From Saprospiraceae bacterium (GTDB lineage: Bacteria; Bacteroidota; Bacteroidia; Chitinophagales; Saprospiraceae), in assembly GCA_013214355.1 (NCBI GenBank), contig JABSSL010000084.1, positions 1-64,000 on the forward strand: a DNA stretch of 64,000 bases. Direction: 5' to 3'. The notes beneath the pieces are model-generated. The model did not search any database. It saw only the letters and a list, made by a program, of their open reading frames with translations, and was not told the origin of the DNA. Below, piece after piece: positions 32,301-40,982 of the stretch. The position numbers were made by a program, and so were the translations under genes. Position 1 is the stretch's first letter. Each line of letters begins with the position of its first letter.

Positions 32301-34796
32301 CTAAAAAGTGTACGAAACGGTAGTCAATATATGTCTTGGTGCACCGGGGAAAGCTCGAATAAAATCGTATCCTCCTACCCAGTGGGTTTTGTCTGCTAGG
32401 TTGTTGATATTGATTTGAATTTGAAATTTATCCTGCTTATAGTAGAGCGCTGCATTAAATAGCTCATAACCAGGGAATAAAGGTGGTTCATCTGTTCTTA
32501 CGATTGAACCGAAACGCTCCGTAACAAAATCAGCACCAAAGCCAATGCCCAGCCCGGCTAGATCACCACTACCAATGATGTATTTCGTCCATAGGTTTCC
32601 CGTATGTCTCGGCGCATTCGGCTTTTGCCGGCCCACCTCAGATTCGTCATCACTGGCAGTAATCGTAGCATCATTAAAAGAATAGCTGGCTACCAGGCTC
32701 CAGTTGCGATTAATACGTCCGGCCAAATCCAACTCAAATCCCTGAGACTCCTCTTCTCCAATCTGGGCAAGTAGATCCGGATTATTCGGGTCATTGGCAT
32801 TGTACAGGGCGCCTTGCTGAATCAAGTTAAACAGTGCAAGAGAGGCACTGAGGCGACCATTGAACCATTCCGTCTTCGCTCCCACTTCAAAGAGTTGACT
32901 TTCTAAGGGATCGAAGGGTCCACCAGCATTGGGATCATTGATCACACTAGCTGTCTGCGGCTGATAACCTTCCACATAGGTACCATAGAGATTGATGCTG
33001 GGATTGAGTGAGTAAACCAGTCCTATTCTTGGAATCAAAGCATCTTGTTCCACTGTCTCTTCACTATCCGTATTGTAATTGGTTCGATCCGTGAAGAATT
33101 CCTGTCGGAGTCCCACTAACAATTTGAAATCACCGAAGGAGGCTTGATTTTGAATATAGATACCATGGCTAAACTGCAAGAATTGATTGAAATTACGGAT
33201 CCGGTAGATATAGTTGGACATATCTCTAATCGCATTGGCCGTAGGAGAAGTCAGATCAAAATGAGCTACATTGGTCGTTGGATTCCCATTGGCATCCAAT
33301 ACGTAATTGTCAATATTATCGACATTAAAACCATTGGTAGCTGTCCCATTTTGCAACAGGTAGGATCTGGCTTCTAGCTGTGACCCACCCGGTTCCAGTA
33401 ATTGTTGGAAATAGTCGTAGCCTACTAAAAGTTGGTTCTGAACCGGTCCCAAATCGAAGTTGAAGTTCAGATAATTATTAAAGTTATCATTGTTCCAATT
33501 CCGCTTGCGAATGAAAACCCGCATGGCTACCTTTTCAATATCAAAGGAACCATCTCCCAAAGCTGCAAAAGAATTGGCCGTCCGATGCTCCAATAAGTCT
33601 TCGCGGTAGCTAGAACGCATGTATACACTGTTGAAAGTGATACGATCGGAAAACTTATGTTGTAGAGAGATCGTAGCATTGATACTTTCTTCATTTAAGA
33701 AGTCATTAGCGGCACTCAAAGACTTACTGATTGGAACAGAAAATAGATCTCCATCACCGAATACCGCTTGGCCTCGATCCAATCTTCCGTTGGAGTTCTG
33801 CACCACGATATCAAAATTGAGGCTGGTTTTATCCGATGGTAAAAAAGTAAAAGAAGGCGCTACAATTAGGTTTTTATCAAATTGCAGATCCCTAAAACTT
33901 CCGGAGTTTTCGTAGCCTAGGTTTAGCCGATACAAAAGCCGTTCATCATCGGTCATCGGGCCCGTAAAATCAGCCAAGGTGCGGAAGGTATTGAAGCTAC
34001 CCACCGTTGCGCTGATGGATTGCCGTACCTCCTTCAAGGGTTTTTTAGTTACGCGATTGATAGTACCTCCTGGGGATGCATTTCCGAAAAGTGCAGAGGC
34101 TGGTCCTTTGATCACTTCGACCCTTTCAATGTGTGGAATCAATTGCTGCTTCCAAAAACTAGTAAAAGCTCGCATGCCGTTTACGAGTTGCCCAGAATTT
34201 CGCTGTCCCGCTACTCGGTGCCCCCTGATTGTAATGTCATTGTAGAAGGAAAATTGATTAACTCCACTAATGTTTTTCACTACTTCATTTAGCCTAAAGG
34301 CGGCTTGGTCTAAGGCTAGCTCTTTGGTCACGTAGCCAATAGACTGAGGAATATCCTTCAAGGCACTGGCAGATTTTGTACCGCTAAAAGAGCTAGTATT
34401 CTTATAGCCTCTTTCACGACGGCCAATAATCTCTACGGTTTGTAATTCGATGCCCTCTTGTAAAGTGAGGGCAAGACTTAAGGTTTGACCAGGTTTTAGA
34501 TTAATAGCTTGTTGAAACCCTTCATAACCAATGTAGGAAAGCTTGAGGGTGTAATTACCAGGTGACAACTTATCGAGATAGAACGCTCCACTAATGTCTG
34601 TGGTGCTCCCCCTTCCTAATTCATCTAGCAAAATATTGACCCCTGGTAGGGCATTGCCTTCTACATCAGTTACGGTTCCTTCGATACGACCTTGCTGACC
34701 AAAAGCAAAATTCCCGCAGAATAGATAAAGAAATAGAAATGTAAGCGTCAGGAAATTATCTCGTTTGAATAACAGTGAGTGATTAAATGTCTTCAT
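32301..34796 (-). CDS. TonB-dependent siderophore receptor
   Basis: 831 residues: a signal ending FAFGQ, a carboxypeptidase-regulatory-like domain (about 36-115: GRIEGTVTDVEGNALPGVNILLD), plug (SALKDIPQSIGYVTKEL ... GPASALFGNASPGGTINRVTK) and a 22-strand barrel ending GAPRHILTTVSYTF. The plug and the last strand are typical of the FhuE/FoxA/ferrichrome-type siderophore receptor group. The promoter has the best-preserved palindrome plus the long TTAGGTATG inverted repeat. It imports a ferric hydroxamate-like siderophore by inference from family only. Confidence 0.87.
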   Translation of the reverse strand: MKTFNHSLLFKRDNFLTLTFLFLYLFCGNFAFGQQGRIEGTVTDVEGNALPGVNILLDELGRGSTTDISGAFYLDKLSPGNYTLKLSYIGYEGFQQAINLKPGQTLSLALTLQEGIELQTVEIIGRRERGYKNTSSFSGTKSASALKDIPQSIGYVTKELALDQAAFRLNEVVKNISGVNQFSFYNDITIRGHRVAGQRNSGQLVNGMRAFTSFWKQQLIPHIERVEVIKGPASALFGNASPGGTINRVTKKPLKEVRQSISATVGSFNTFRTLADFTGPMTDDERLLYRLNLGYENSGSFRDLQFDKNLIVAPSFTFLPSDKTSLNFDIVVQNSNGRLDRGQAVFGDGDLFSVPISKSLSAANDFLNEESINATISLQHKFSDRITFNSVYMRSSYREDLLEHRTANSFAALGDGSFDIEKVAMRVFIRKRNWNNDNFNNYLNFNFDLGPVQNQLLVGYDYFQQLLEPGGSQLEARSYLLQNGTATNGFNVDNIDNYVLDANGNPTTNVAHFDLTSPTANAIRDMSNYIYRIRNFNQFLQFSHGIYIQNQASFGDFKLLVGLRQEFFTDRTNYNTDSEETVEQDALIPRIGLVYSLNPSINLYGTYVEGYQPQTASVINDPNAGGPFDPLESQLFEVGAKTEWFNGRLSASLALFNLIQQGALYNANDPNNPDLLAQIGEEESQGFELDLAGRINRNWSLVASYSFNDATITASDDESEVGRQKPNAPRHTGNLWTKYIIGSGDLAGLGIGFGADFVTERFGSIVRTDEPPLFPGYELFNAALYYKQDKFQIQININNLADKTHWVGGYDFIRAFPGAPRHILTTVSYTF

Positions 34797-34808
34797 ATTT
34801 GATCTTTA

Positions 34809-34825
34809 ATTAGACTAATTCTAAA
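34809..34825. promoter_or_regulatory. Fur-like palindrome, siderophore receptor
   Basis: ATTAGACTAATTCTAAA (one mismatch from TTTAGA-N5-TCTAAA), 12 bp before the receptor ATG at 34796. Flanking AATAA extends the symmetry. Confidence 0.65.
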
Positions 34826-34992
34826 TAATTTCAGCAGCAAATGTAGGCCATACTCCGCAAAGGTGAAATACTGAAAATTGGCATTTAGCGCTCGAATCCT
34901 AGGTATAGCTTTGCACCAAAATTGGGTATGGAGTGTCCAGAATCTGAGAAAAGACACCTATTGACTTCCATTATCATCTATCTATCTCGAGC

Positions 34993-35016
34993 TCTTAGGT
35001 ATGGTCTTGCATACCT
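34993..35016. promoter_or_regulatory. TTAGGTATG inverted repeat
   Basis: Perfect 9-bp arms TTAGGTATG (34993-35001) and CATACCTAA (35008-35016) with a 6-nt centre. It is about 190 bp upstream of the receptor palindrome and 75 bp before the divergent lipoprotein gene at 35091, so it may serve either direction. Confidence 0.6.
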
Positions 35017-35090
35017 AATTCTTAACTAGTTTTCGGTAATCCGAAAGCTAGCCTATTCCTTGTTGTAGCCGTAAAAGAGACTAAAACACT

Positions 35091-35573
35091 ATGCGTGGAT
35101 TGCAATACATACTTTTGGTAGGGATGATATTAGGGTCTTGCCAATCAAGAACAGATTATCAGCAGGAAGGTGCACAGCTAATCAAGCGATTGCGCCAACT
35201 TCATTGTCTACAGCAGGGATTAGAACTAGAGACCAGAAACATGTGGGATAGCTTAGCGCTAGAACTGGATGCCCAACTCCCAGCCAGCATGCCGGCCGCC
35301 GAAAGGCAAAATATGTTAACGGTCAAGAATGTGAACCTCATCCAAATGTTTGAGTCTTATGACCTCTTGGCAGATACGACTAAAGCCCTAGTACAGCTAA
35401 CTGGACAAAGAGACGAAGGTATTGTACAAGCCATCTTAGAACTGAAAAAAGAGCGAGATACCATCAAAGCCCAAGAAAGAGCACTACTACTAACTATCGA
35501 ACAGGAGGACGAGCAAGAGTTGGCAGCTTTCCGCAAACAGTTGGAAAGTCAGACTCAGGCACCCTGTCAGTAG
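35091..35573 (+). CDS. Small lipoprotein, helical
   Basis: 160 residues with a lipoprotein signal (LVGMILGSC, Cys17) and a mature part rich in Glu, Gln and Leu that looks like long helices or a coiled coil (QLIKRLRQLHCLQQGLELETRN ... LLTIEQEDEQELAAFRKQLES). No family recognised. It is 46 bp before the haloperoxidase-like gene and probably co-transcribed. Confidence 0.65.
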   Translation: MRGLQYILLVGMILGSCQSRTDYQQEGAQLIKRLRQLHCLQQGLELETRNMWDSLALELDAQLPASMPAAERQNMLTVKNVNLIQMFESYDLLADTTKALVQLTGQRDEGIVQAILELKKERDTIKAQERALLLTIEQEDEQELAAFRKQLESQTQAPCQ

Positions 35574-35619
35574 TTAAGTGCATCATGCAGGGCTAGTCAG
35601 CATTACAAATTATTCGAAC

Positions 35620-37008
35620 ATGAATCCTTTTAGAACAACAAGCTTTTACCCTGGTTTACTCCTACTTATTCTATTCTTATCTGCCTGTAAAAAAGATGAA
35701 ATAGAGACCATCCCCACTCCGATTGTGATCGACTCCTACAGTAACAGAGTGGCTGTAGCATGGAATACCCTGTACTTAGGAGTGGAAAGATTTACCCCAG
35801 GATACCGACCTCCTGTTTCTGCTAGAACTAGCGCTTACCTAGGACTGACTGCTTATGAAACGCTCCTGCCCAGCATGTCTGAGGATTACAATAGTATGCA
35901 GTTGGTCTACGAAGATCTAATTCTCCCAAGTCCGGAAGAAAACCAAGAGTACAATTGGGAAGTAGCCTTAAATGCCGCCTATGAGGCTGCCTTCAATTTT
36001 TATTTTCCAACTGCTCCTGCTACTCAACAATTTGAGGTAATTGCCTTAGCTGATAGTCTAGAGAATGTCCTATTGCCAAGTGTAAGTCAAGCCGTATTCA
36101 ATCGCTCGGTAGATTTTGGACGTGAAGTCGCCTCTACTATCTTTGAGTGGTCATTTGAAGATACCTGGGGACACGAAGGATTTCTCAAGAATACCGATGA
36201 TGCCTATATCCCCCCTGAAGATAAAGGCCTATGGCAACCTACCTACCCCGATTTTTCTCCAGCCCTGCTGCCGCACTGGGGCAAGGTACGTACCTTTGCT
36301 GCCACGGATGCAGATACTGGCCCTGCTCCCTTACCTTACAGTGAAGAACAAACCTCTCCGCTTTATCAACAAGCCATTGATGTCCAATATATGGTCCGCG
36401 ATATCAAAGGAGGAAGCCGGAATGAGGATCGTTGGATCGCCGAATTCTGGAGTGATGATTGCCCTATTCTCACCTTCTCCCCAGCAGCACGGATGATATC
36501 CATTACCAATCAAGTCATTGAAAAAGAACAATTGTCTTTGGACGAAGCTGTCTACACCTATGCGAAAGTAGGATTTGCGATCTGCGATGCAGGTATTCGT
36601 TGTTGGTACGAAAAGTATAAATACAATTGTGAACGTCCTATTGATTATATCCGCAGAAATATGAACGACTCGAACTGGAACACTATCATGTGCCCGGATG
36701 GCTCTGGTGGCTACTTCACACCCAATTTCCCAGCCTATCCCTCCGGGCATGCTGCCTTTGCTGGTGCCGCCGCAGAGGTTTTGACCGAAATTTTTGGAGA
36801 CAGCTACAGGTTTATTGATCGAAGCCATGAAGGTCGAACAGAATTTCAGGGTAGGCCAAGGCCCTTTAACAGTTTCTATGGTATGGCCAAGGAAAATGCT
36901 TACTCTCGCATACCGCTAGGTGTACATTTCCGAATGGATAGTGATGCGGGCTTGGATGTAGGTTTTAAGGTAGGCCGGCGGGTGAATGCTTTGCCTTGGA
37001 AGAAATAA
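35620..37008 (+). CDS. Vanadium-haloperoxidase / PAP2-like lipoprotein
   Basis: Start moved to 35620 (MNPFRTTSFYPGLLLLILFLSAC, lipobox LSAC); an earlier in-frame start at 35578 adds nothing. About 462 residues. Active-site blocks of the vanadate-dependent haloperoxidase / PAP2 superfamily are present: CERPIDYIRRNM, PAYPSGHAAFAGAAAEVL and PLGVHFRMDSDAGLDVG. Whether it oxidises halides or is a phosphatase cannot be told. Location: outer membrane, periplasmic or surface face. It sits in the iron island after a lipoprotein gene. Confidence 0.8.
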   Translation: MNPFRTTSFYPGLLLLILFLSACKKDEIETIPTPIVIDSYSNRVAVAWNTLYLGVERFTPGYRPPVSARTSAYLGLTAYETLLPSMSEDYNSMQLVYEDLILPSPEENQEYNWEVALNAAYEAAFNFYFPTAPATQQFEVIALADSLENVLLPSVSQAVFNRSVDFGREVASTIFEWSFEDTWGHEGFLKNTDDAYIPPEDKGLWQPTYPDFSPALLPHWGKVRTFAATDADTGPAPLPYSEEQTSPLYQQAIDVQYMVRDIKGGSRNEDRWIAEFWSDDCPILTFSPAARMISITNQVIEKEQLSLDEAVYTYAKVGFAICDAGIRCWYEKYKYNCERPIDYIRRNMNDSNWNTIMCPDGSGGYFTPNFPAYPSGHAAFAGAAAEVLTEIFGDSYRFIDRSHEGRTEFQGRPRPFNSFYGMAKENAYSRIPLGVHFRMDSDAGLDVGFKVGRRVNALPWKK

Positions 37009-37144
37009 CGAAGTTTAGGTATTGAAGCCAGTTGGTAAAAGGATTAAGCTTGTATATGCTCCAAAAAGTGGATAGATAGAGTTTACGATTAAAGAAGCAG
37101 AATAATAGGGCTCATTCTTTCGGCAGAATTCAATATAAAAAGCC

Positions 37145-37159
37145 GCGCTTCATAAGCGC
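37145..37159. terminator. Short hairpin between convergent genes
   Basis: GCGCTT-CAT-AAGCGC, with a 3-nt loop, between the stops at 37008 and 37166. AAAAA precedes it on the + strand, giving a T-run for - strand transcription. Confidence 0.5.
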
Positions 37160-37165
37160 CATGCG

Positions 37166-37744
37166 CTACCATTTAGGAATAACCCGTCCTGTACTTTGCA
37201 TATATATCCAATAGGGTTTTCCAAATTGCTTAACAAGCAAATCCTCTTCTTTTTCAACTCGCTTAAAATAGAAATAGGCAAATGCCAGCAAACCGGAGAA
37301 ACCGGCAATCCAATTGGTCAAAATCAACGGATGACTCATAGCCAATATCCAAAGGCTACTGTACATAGGGTGCCGAACCCTTTCATATATCCCATTAGTA
37401 ATCAGCTCTTTGGCTTGCCCTTTCAGCTTCGGAGACCAATTGTTCCCTAAATCATGATGTGCCCGGTAGAAGACCAATAGGCCTAGGCAGTATAGAAAAC
37501 AACCGAAGATGTTTATCGCAATCGGTAACTGATAATTGGCAAAGCCTAATACGGGAGTGAATATGTAGACCAGAGGCAGACCTAGCATACCCAATTTGGC
37601 CAAAAAGGCGATCCGGTTTTTAAACCAAGCCTTAACGAAAAGTTGGCCTTTACTTCGTAAATCTCCATCTATATGTTGCCAACGGATTGCGCTCTTTATC
37701 AGATTTGCGATCAAGAAGAAAACTTTCAAAAGTAAGCTGATCAT
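37166..37744 (-). CDS. Isoprenylcysteine-carboxyl-methyltransferase-like membrane protein (copy 2)
   Basis: 192 residues, paralogous to 27576-28157 over the whole length: FANYQLPIAINIFG / FANYSLPVPLQILG, DLGNNWSPKLKGQA / DLGLNWSPTLEMRA, NGIYERVRHPMYSSLWI / KGVYKKVRHPMYTSIWI, and TGRVIPKW / TGRLMPKF. The C-terminal RHPMY and EE..L..QFG..Y motifs are the SAM site of the ICMT/PEMT family. It follows the DUF6686-like paralogue by 9 bp, which lies behind a Fur-like palindrome. Substrate unknown. Confidence 0.75.
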   Translation of the reverse strand: MISLLLKVFFLIANLIKSAIRWQHIDGDLRSKGQLFVKAWFKNRIAFLAKLGMLGLPLVYIFTPVLGFANYQLPIAINIFGCFLYCLGLLVFYRAHHDLGNNWSPKLKGQAKELITNGIYERVRHPMYSSLWILAMSHPLILTNWIAGFSGLLAFAYFYFKRVEKEEDLLVKQFGKPYWIYMQSTGRVIPKW

Positions 37745-37753
37745 ATCCTTTCG

Positions 37754-38080
37754 TTAATTGAGGTCAAAGAAGTTTTCCTGAATGAGTTCTTTCCGGCTAT
37801 TTTCCAATAAGTCATTGAGCTCCGCTAGTTCCTCATAACTCAACAAAAATGAGATGCCTTTGTAGGGCGTACCCACCTCTATCATTCGTTGTACAGGATC
37901 ACCTTTTCCAAGATATTGGCCAGTCAAATGATGAATAAAATCGGTGAACTGCATAAAGCCCCGCATGGTAAGGTTGAGAATAAAGTTACCAAAAGAGAGC
38001 TGGAAAGTCTTCTTTATGGGACTATATAAAGTAAAGCCTAATTTACTCGTGCCCAACAAGTTTGCATTAGTCATATCCAA
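37754..38080 (-). CDS. DUF6686-like paralogue without the cysteines
   Basis: 108 residues. It aligns with the protein at 24608: KKTFQLSFGNFILNL / CNTFQIVYGNLALVK, and YKGISFLLSYEELAELNDLLENS / LSGVRFVFSYNEATEMQELAEEA. The CDCC stretch of the other copy is replaced by LYSPIK. It is first in an operon with methyltransferase copy 2 and is controlled by the palindrome at 38112. M3 (38074) is an alternative start. Function unknown. Confidence 0.65.
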   Translation of the reverse strand: MDMTNANLLGTSKLGFTLYSPIKKTFQLSFGNFILNLTMRGFMQFTDFIHHLTGQYLGKGDPVQRMIEVGTPYKGISFLLSYEELAELNDLLENSRKELIQENFFDLN

Positions 38081-38111
38081 GACGGTATTAAAGCCTTAAC
38101 AGGTTAAATTA

Positions 38112-38128
38112 TTTAGATTCATTCTAAA
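38112..38128. promoter_or_regulatory. Fur-like palindrome, DUF6686-like gene
   Basis: TTTAGATTCATTCTAAA: perfect 6-bp arms with N5; outer TTATT/CAA partly extends it. It ends 31 bp from the start at 38080. Confidence 0.7.
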
Positions 38129-38197
38129 CAACGAAGTTCAATAATCCCCTCGTAAATTCCAATACCCAAGTTCGGTTAGTTACTATTCGTATCGAGG

Positions 38198-38235
38198 ATA
38201 CCTAATTGTTGGCACCATTAAGTATTAATTAGGTA
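38198..38235. promoter_or_regulatory. ATACCTAATT / AATTAGGTA pair
   Basis: ATACCTAA at 38198-38205 (TTAGGTAT on the - strand) and AATTAGGTA at 38227-38235 form an inverted pair between the two palindromes at 38112 and 38299. This fits a shared upstream site for divergent promoters. Confidence 0.5.
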
Positions 38236-38298
38236 ATTAATTCAAGTGGTATGCCCAGCACTCTTTCCTCAAATCGGATTCCAATAGTTTTGCGGCTG

Positions 38299-38315
38299 GT
38301 TAGAATTAATCTAAT
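38299..38315. promoter_or_regulatory. Fur-like palindrome, degenerate
   Basis: GTTAGAATTAATCTAAT: core TTAGA-N5-TCTAA with changed outer bases. It lies 150 bp before the COG2187-like gene at 38465 and may also act on the divergent side. Confidence 0.45.
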
Positions 38316-38464
38316 TGAGAATCAACAGAAACATTTGATTATCACCGCTTTCAAACAGTCAGGTTCCTCTACTTAGTCAATAATGATTAATATCAGTGGC
38401 CCAACTGACTAAGATGCTCGCCTTTCGCTCCTATTGGGAATAACTTGCCACAAAAAGGAAAATT

Positions 38465-39487
38465 ATGACCCAGGCGCAAGTCGAGCAACTCGCTCAATCC
38501 CAAGCTGTAAAAGAAGGTTCTTCAACCTTCAAATTGATCGAAACGCATATCTCTTGGCTGCTCCTAGGTCCAGAGCATGTGCTCAAAATCAAAAAACCAG
38601 TACAGTACTCCTTTCTAGATTTTTCCACCATTAAAAATCGCAAGTACTATTGTCAAGAAGAGGTCCGCCTCAATCGTCGACTGAGCCCTAGCATGTATCT
38701 GGGAGTAATCCCCATTAGGGCCTTTGGAGGCAAGATTCTGACAGGTGATAATGATGGAGAAATTATTGATTATGCGGTCCTTATGCGCAGAATGGACGAA
38801 CGCAAACAAATGGATCTCCTCCTACAAAAAGATCAGGTCAGTCTTGATCAAATCGGACAAATAGCCGAACAATTGGCTCAGTTTCACCTGCAGGCCAAGC
38901 AGATCAAAACACCGGTTAAACTGGAACAAATACAAACTGACTTTGCAGATGTTTTGAACGTGAAGCCACAACTGCAAAAGCTGTTGGGGGCAAAAGCGCT
39001 CCATTCTCTAGATAAGATCGTTGACTCTGCTCTTTCATTCCTAGAAGAACAGGCCTTTCAGCTCTACGTCAGAAAAATGCAGGGCTGGACGGTAGATGGA
39101 CATGGAGATCTTCACGCTAGAAATATTTTCCTCTTAGACGGTCCAGTAATCTTTGATTGCATCGAATTTGGCGATCACTTTCGGGAAGTAGATGTGCTAG
39201 ATGAGTTGGCTTTCCTTTGCATGGATCTCAATTTCTATGACTGTTACGATCTAGAAGAACATTTCTTACAAGTTTACCTTCGACATAATCCTTGTATGAC
39301 GGGGGAAATTGATCGTCAGCTATTTCTGTATTATAAACTCTATCGTGCCAACGTCAGATTTAAGGTAGAGCTATTGCAAGCTGCAGCGCAAGATCAGCCG
39401 AAGCGACAGCTCGTAAAGCGAATTCGACGGTATTTTGAACTAATGAAATCCTATCAAGAGCAGCTGCAAAAGCTACCCGTCAGCTAA
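38465..39487 (+). CDS. COG2187 aminoglycoside-phosphotransferase-like kinase
   Basis: 340 residues with the APH-type catalytic motif H213-G-D-L-H-A-R-N220 and D231 in VIFDCIEFGDHFREVDVLDELAFLCMDL, the COG2187 signature. The N-terminal FKLIETHISWLLLGPEHVLKIKKPV is the nucleotide-binding lobe. In many bacteria this domain is fused to a COG0645 P-loop kinase; here that partner is a separate gene at 41426 on the opposite strand. Substrate unknown. No signal peptide. Confidence 0.8.
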   Translation: MTQAQVEQLAQSQAVKEGSSTFKLIETHISWLLLGPEHVLKIKKPVQYSFLDFSTIKNRKYYCQEEVRLNRRLSPSMYLGVIPIRAFGGKILTGDNDGEIIDYAVLMRRMDERKQMDLLLQKDQVSLDQIGQIAEQLAQFHLQAKQIKTPVKLEQIQTDFADVLNVKPQLQKLLGAKALHSLDKIVDSALSFLEEQAFQLYVRKMQGWTVDGHGDLHARNIFLLDGPVIFDCIEFGDHFREVDVLDELAFLCMDLNFYDCYDLEEHFLQVYLRHNPCMTGEIDRQLFLYYKLYRANVRFKVELLQAAAQDQPKRQLVKRIRRYFELMKSYQEQLQKLPVS

Positions 39488-39516
39488 GGTTCTAAGTCAG
39501 TGTCGGAAAGGCAAAA

Positions 39517-39554
39517 AAATGCCACGCTGCTGTTGAATCCGCAACGTGGCATTT
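39517..39554. terminator. Rho-independent terminator
   Basis: AAATGCCACG (39517-39526) pairs with CGTGGCATTT (39545-39554). The A-run at 39513-39519 gives a T-tract on the - strand, so it terminates the barrel-protein gene (ends 39571); it can also stop the + strand transcript ending at 39487. Confidence 0.75.
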
Positions 39555-39570
39555 ACTGAATGTAATAATC

Positions 39571-40227
39571 CTATTCTCCTACTTTTCTTACCCCACCAAA
39601 GTAAAATTGGACACCAACCGCAATATCGAATTGACTAGTCCGAGTGGTTGTCGTTGTGGTCAACCCTCCATTCTCGGTCTCAAATTGGCTACGTGCATAA
39701 TTATACTTAAGCAAGGCCTCGATTCCGATATCATGCGTAGAGAAAATACTAAAGCCCGGCCCTATTCCAAAGGCAAAAACATGGGTATTGATACGCTGCC
39801 GATCTGATCCGATTAACTGTTGATCGCTGGCATTACCAAAACCAAAGTCGGTCTCAACAAAAAAGGCCATATCAACACCTACTGGAATGTAGTAGCGTGC
39901 AAAAGGTCCAAACAACAGATCACTATCGTCCGTCCGATCCTGATCTGGATCTTGCACACGGCTAAAGGTGTAATCCAGCCCCATACCGATGGCTAGATTA
40001 TCTATCAGAAAATATCCGACAGTCGGGGCGAAGTTAAGCTGAAAAGCTGAAGGCCCTTCCCCCCTTTGATCTAAGTCATTGGTCTTAACAGACACCTTAG
40101 AATCCGTGGCTGATACTCCAATGGTTCCCCCCATCACAAAATTGCCTTGATTTAATACCTGCGCGGATAAGCAGGAGTATCCCAAGAAGAATACCACAGT
40201 GAAAAAAATCTTCCCAAGTAATTTCAT
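39571..40227 (-). CDS. Outer-membrane beta-barrel protein
   Basis: About 218 residues from M at 40227 (MKLLGKIFFTVVFFLGYSCLSAQ); the longer frame to 40335 adds a non-signal leader and is rejected. Mature part: short alternating strands (FQLNFAPTVGYFLIDNLAIGMGLDYTF, LLFGPFARYYIPVG, QFDIAVGVQFYFGG) ending in an aromatic residue pattern typical of 8-stranded OmpW/OmpA-like barrels. A poly-Thr turn (GGLTTTTTTRTS) precedes the final strand. Function unknown. Confidence 0.75.
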   Translation of the reverse strand: MKLLGKIFFTVVFFLGYSCLSAQVLNQGNFVMGGTIGVSATDSKVSVKTNDLDQRGEGPSAFQLNFAPTVGYFLIDNLAIGMGLDYTFSRVQDPDQDRTDDSDLLFGPFARYYIPVGVDMAFFVETDFGFGNASDQQLIGSDRQRINTHVFAFGIGPGFSIFSTHDIGIEALLKYNYARSQFETENGGLTTTTTTRTSQFDIAVGVQFYFGGVRKVGE

Positions 40228-40453
40228 ATGCATCGAGTTTTGAAGGTTTGAAAGTGTTCTTGACCCAAGCGGCCAAGAAATCATTGCACGATAAATATCA
40301 ATTGTCGTACTACTTAAGGTACCAGCAGAATACATCAGATCAAATGAGTTTTGTTAAAGCAGAACTTGATACAAGTCAGTAGTTCTAGTGGGAAAAGATC
40401 AACGCAATTCAAGGGTTTGAGGATTACCTTTTAAGTACCATAAAACCATAACG

Positions 40454-40951
40454 ATGATCCTACTAATCTGCGGTTTAATCGTGGCTCCTATTCTATGGAT
40501 ATTATTTACGCCCATCGTCTTGCAAATTGATACCCTACGTGGATTGTACTGGGTACACTGGAGAGGAATCGCTTCCCTCCAATTCAACATTCAAGATGAC
40601 GAGCCCATTCTAAGTCTACGAGTTTGGTTCTGGAAAAAGGACTTTCGCCCCCTTGATTCGCTGTCAAAACCACGAAAGCAGAGTGCTGAGAAAAGAACTA
40701 AGAAACGGAAGCCTAGAAGGAAGATAAATTGGAGAAGACTGGGCTTAAGACTAATCCGCAGCTTCATAGTGAGGCAATTTGATCTAAAGATCGATACAGA
40801 TGACTATATATTGAACAGCTATTTATACCCTGTATTCCACCTGCTCAATTCCAAGCATTTACAATTAGGCATCAACTATCAGGGAGAATCTTCTTTGCAA
40901 TTACATATTGAAAATCGACTAATCCGCCTGCTAAAGGCGATTCTGTTATAA
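40454..40951 (+). CDS. YtfI/DUF2953-like membrane protein
   Basis: 165 residues: an N-terminal membrane helix (ILLICGLIVAPILWILF), then LQIDTLRGLYWVHWRGIASLQFNI, a Lys/Arg-rich linker (about 75-98) and a C-terminal beta part (NYQGESSLQLHIENRLIRLL). This matches the layout of DUF2953 (Bacillus YtfI), and the next gene 31 bp on is a YtfJ/GerW homologue, as in Bacillus. Assignment relies partly on this context. No sporulation is expected in this lineage. Confidence 0.6.
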   Translation: MILLICGLIVAPILWILFTPIVLQIDTLRGLYWVHWRGIASLQFNIQDDEPILSLRVWFWKKDFRPLDSLSKPRKQSAEKRTKKRKPRRKINWRRLGLRLIRSFIVRQFDLKIDTDDYILNSYLYPVFHLLNSKHLQLGINYQGESSLQLHIENRLIRLLKAILL

Positions 40952-40982
40952 GGAAACCTATTGTTCACCAAACATTCAAATC

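Noticed and set aside
32194-32304. 36-codon frame beginning MIARGGLNSIRS
   Set aside because: No coupling, no promoter, overlaps the receptor stop.
34020-34292. 90-codon + strand frame in the siderophore receptor
   Set aside because: Shadow of the receptor plug sequence.
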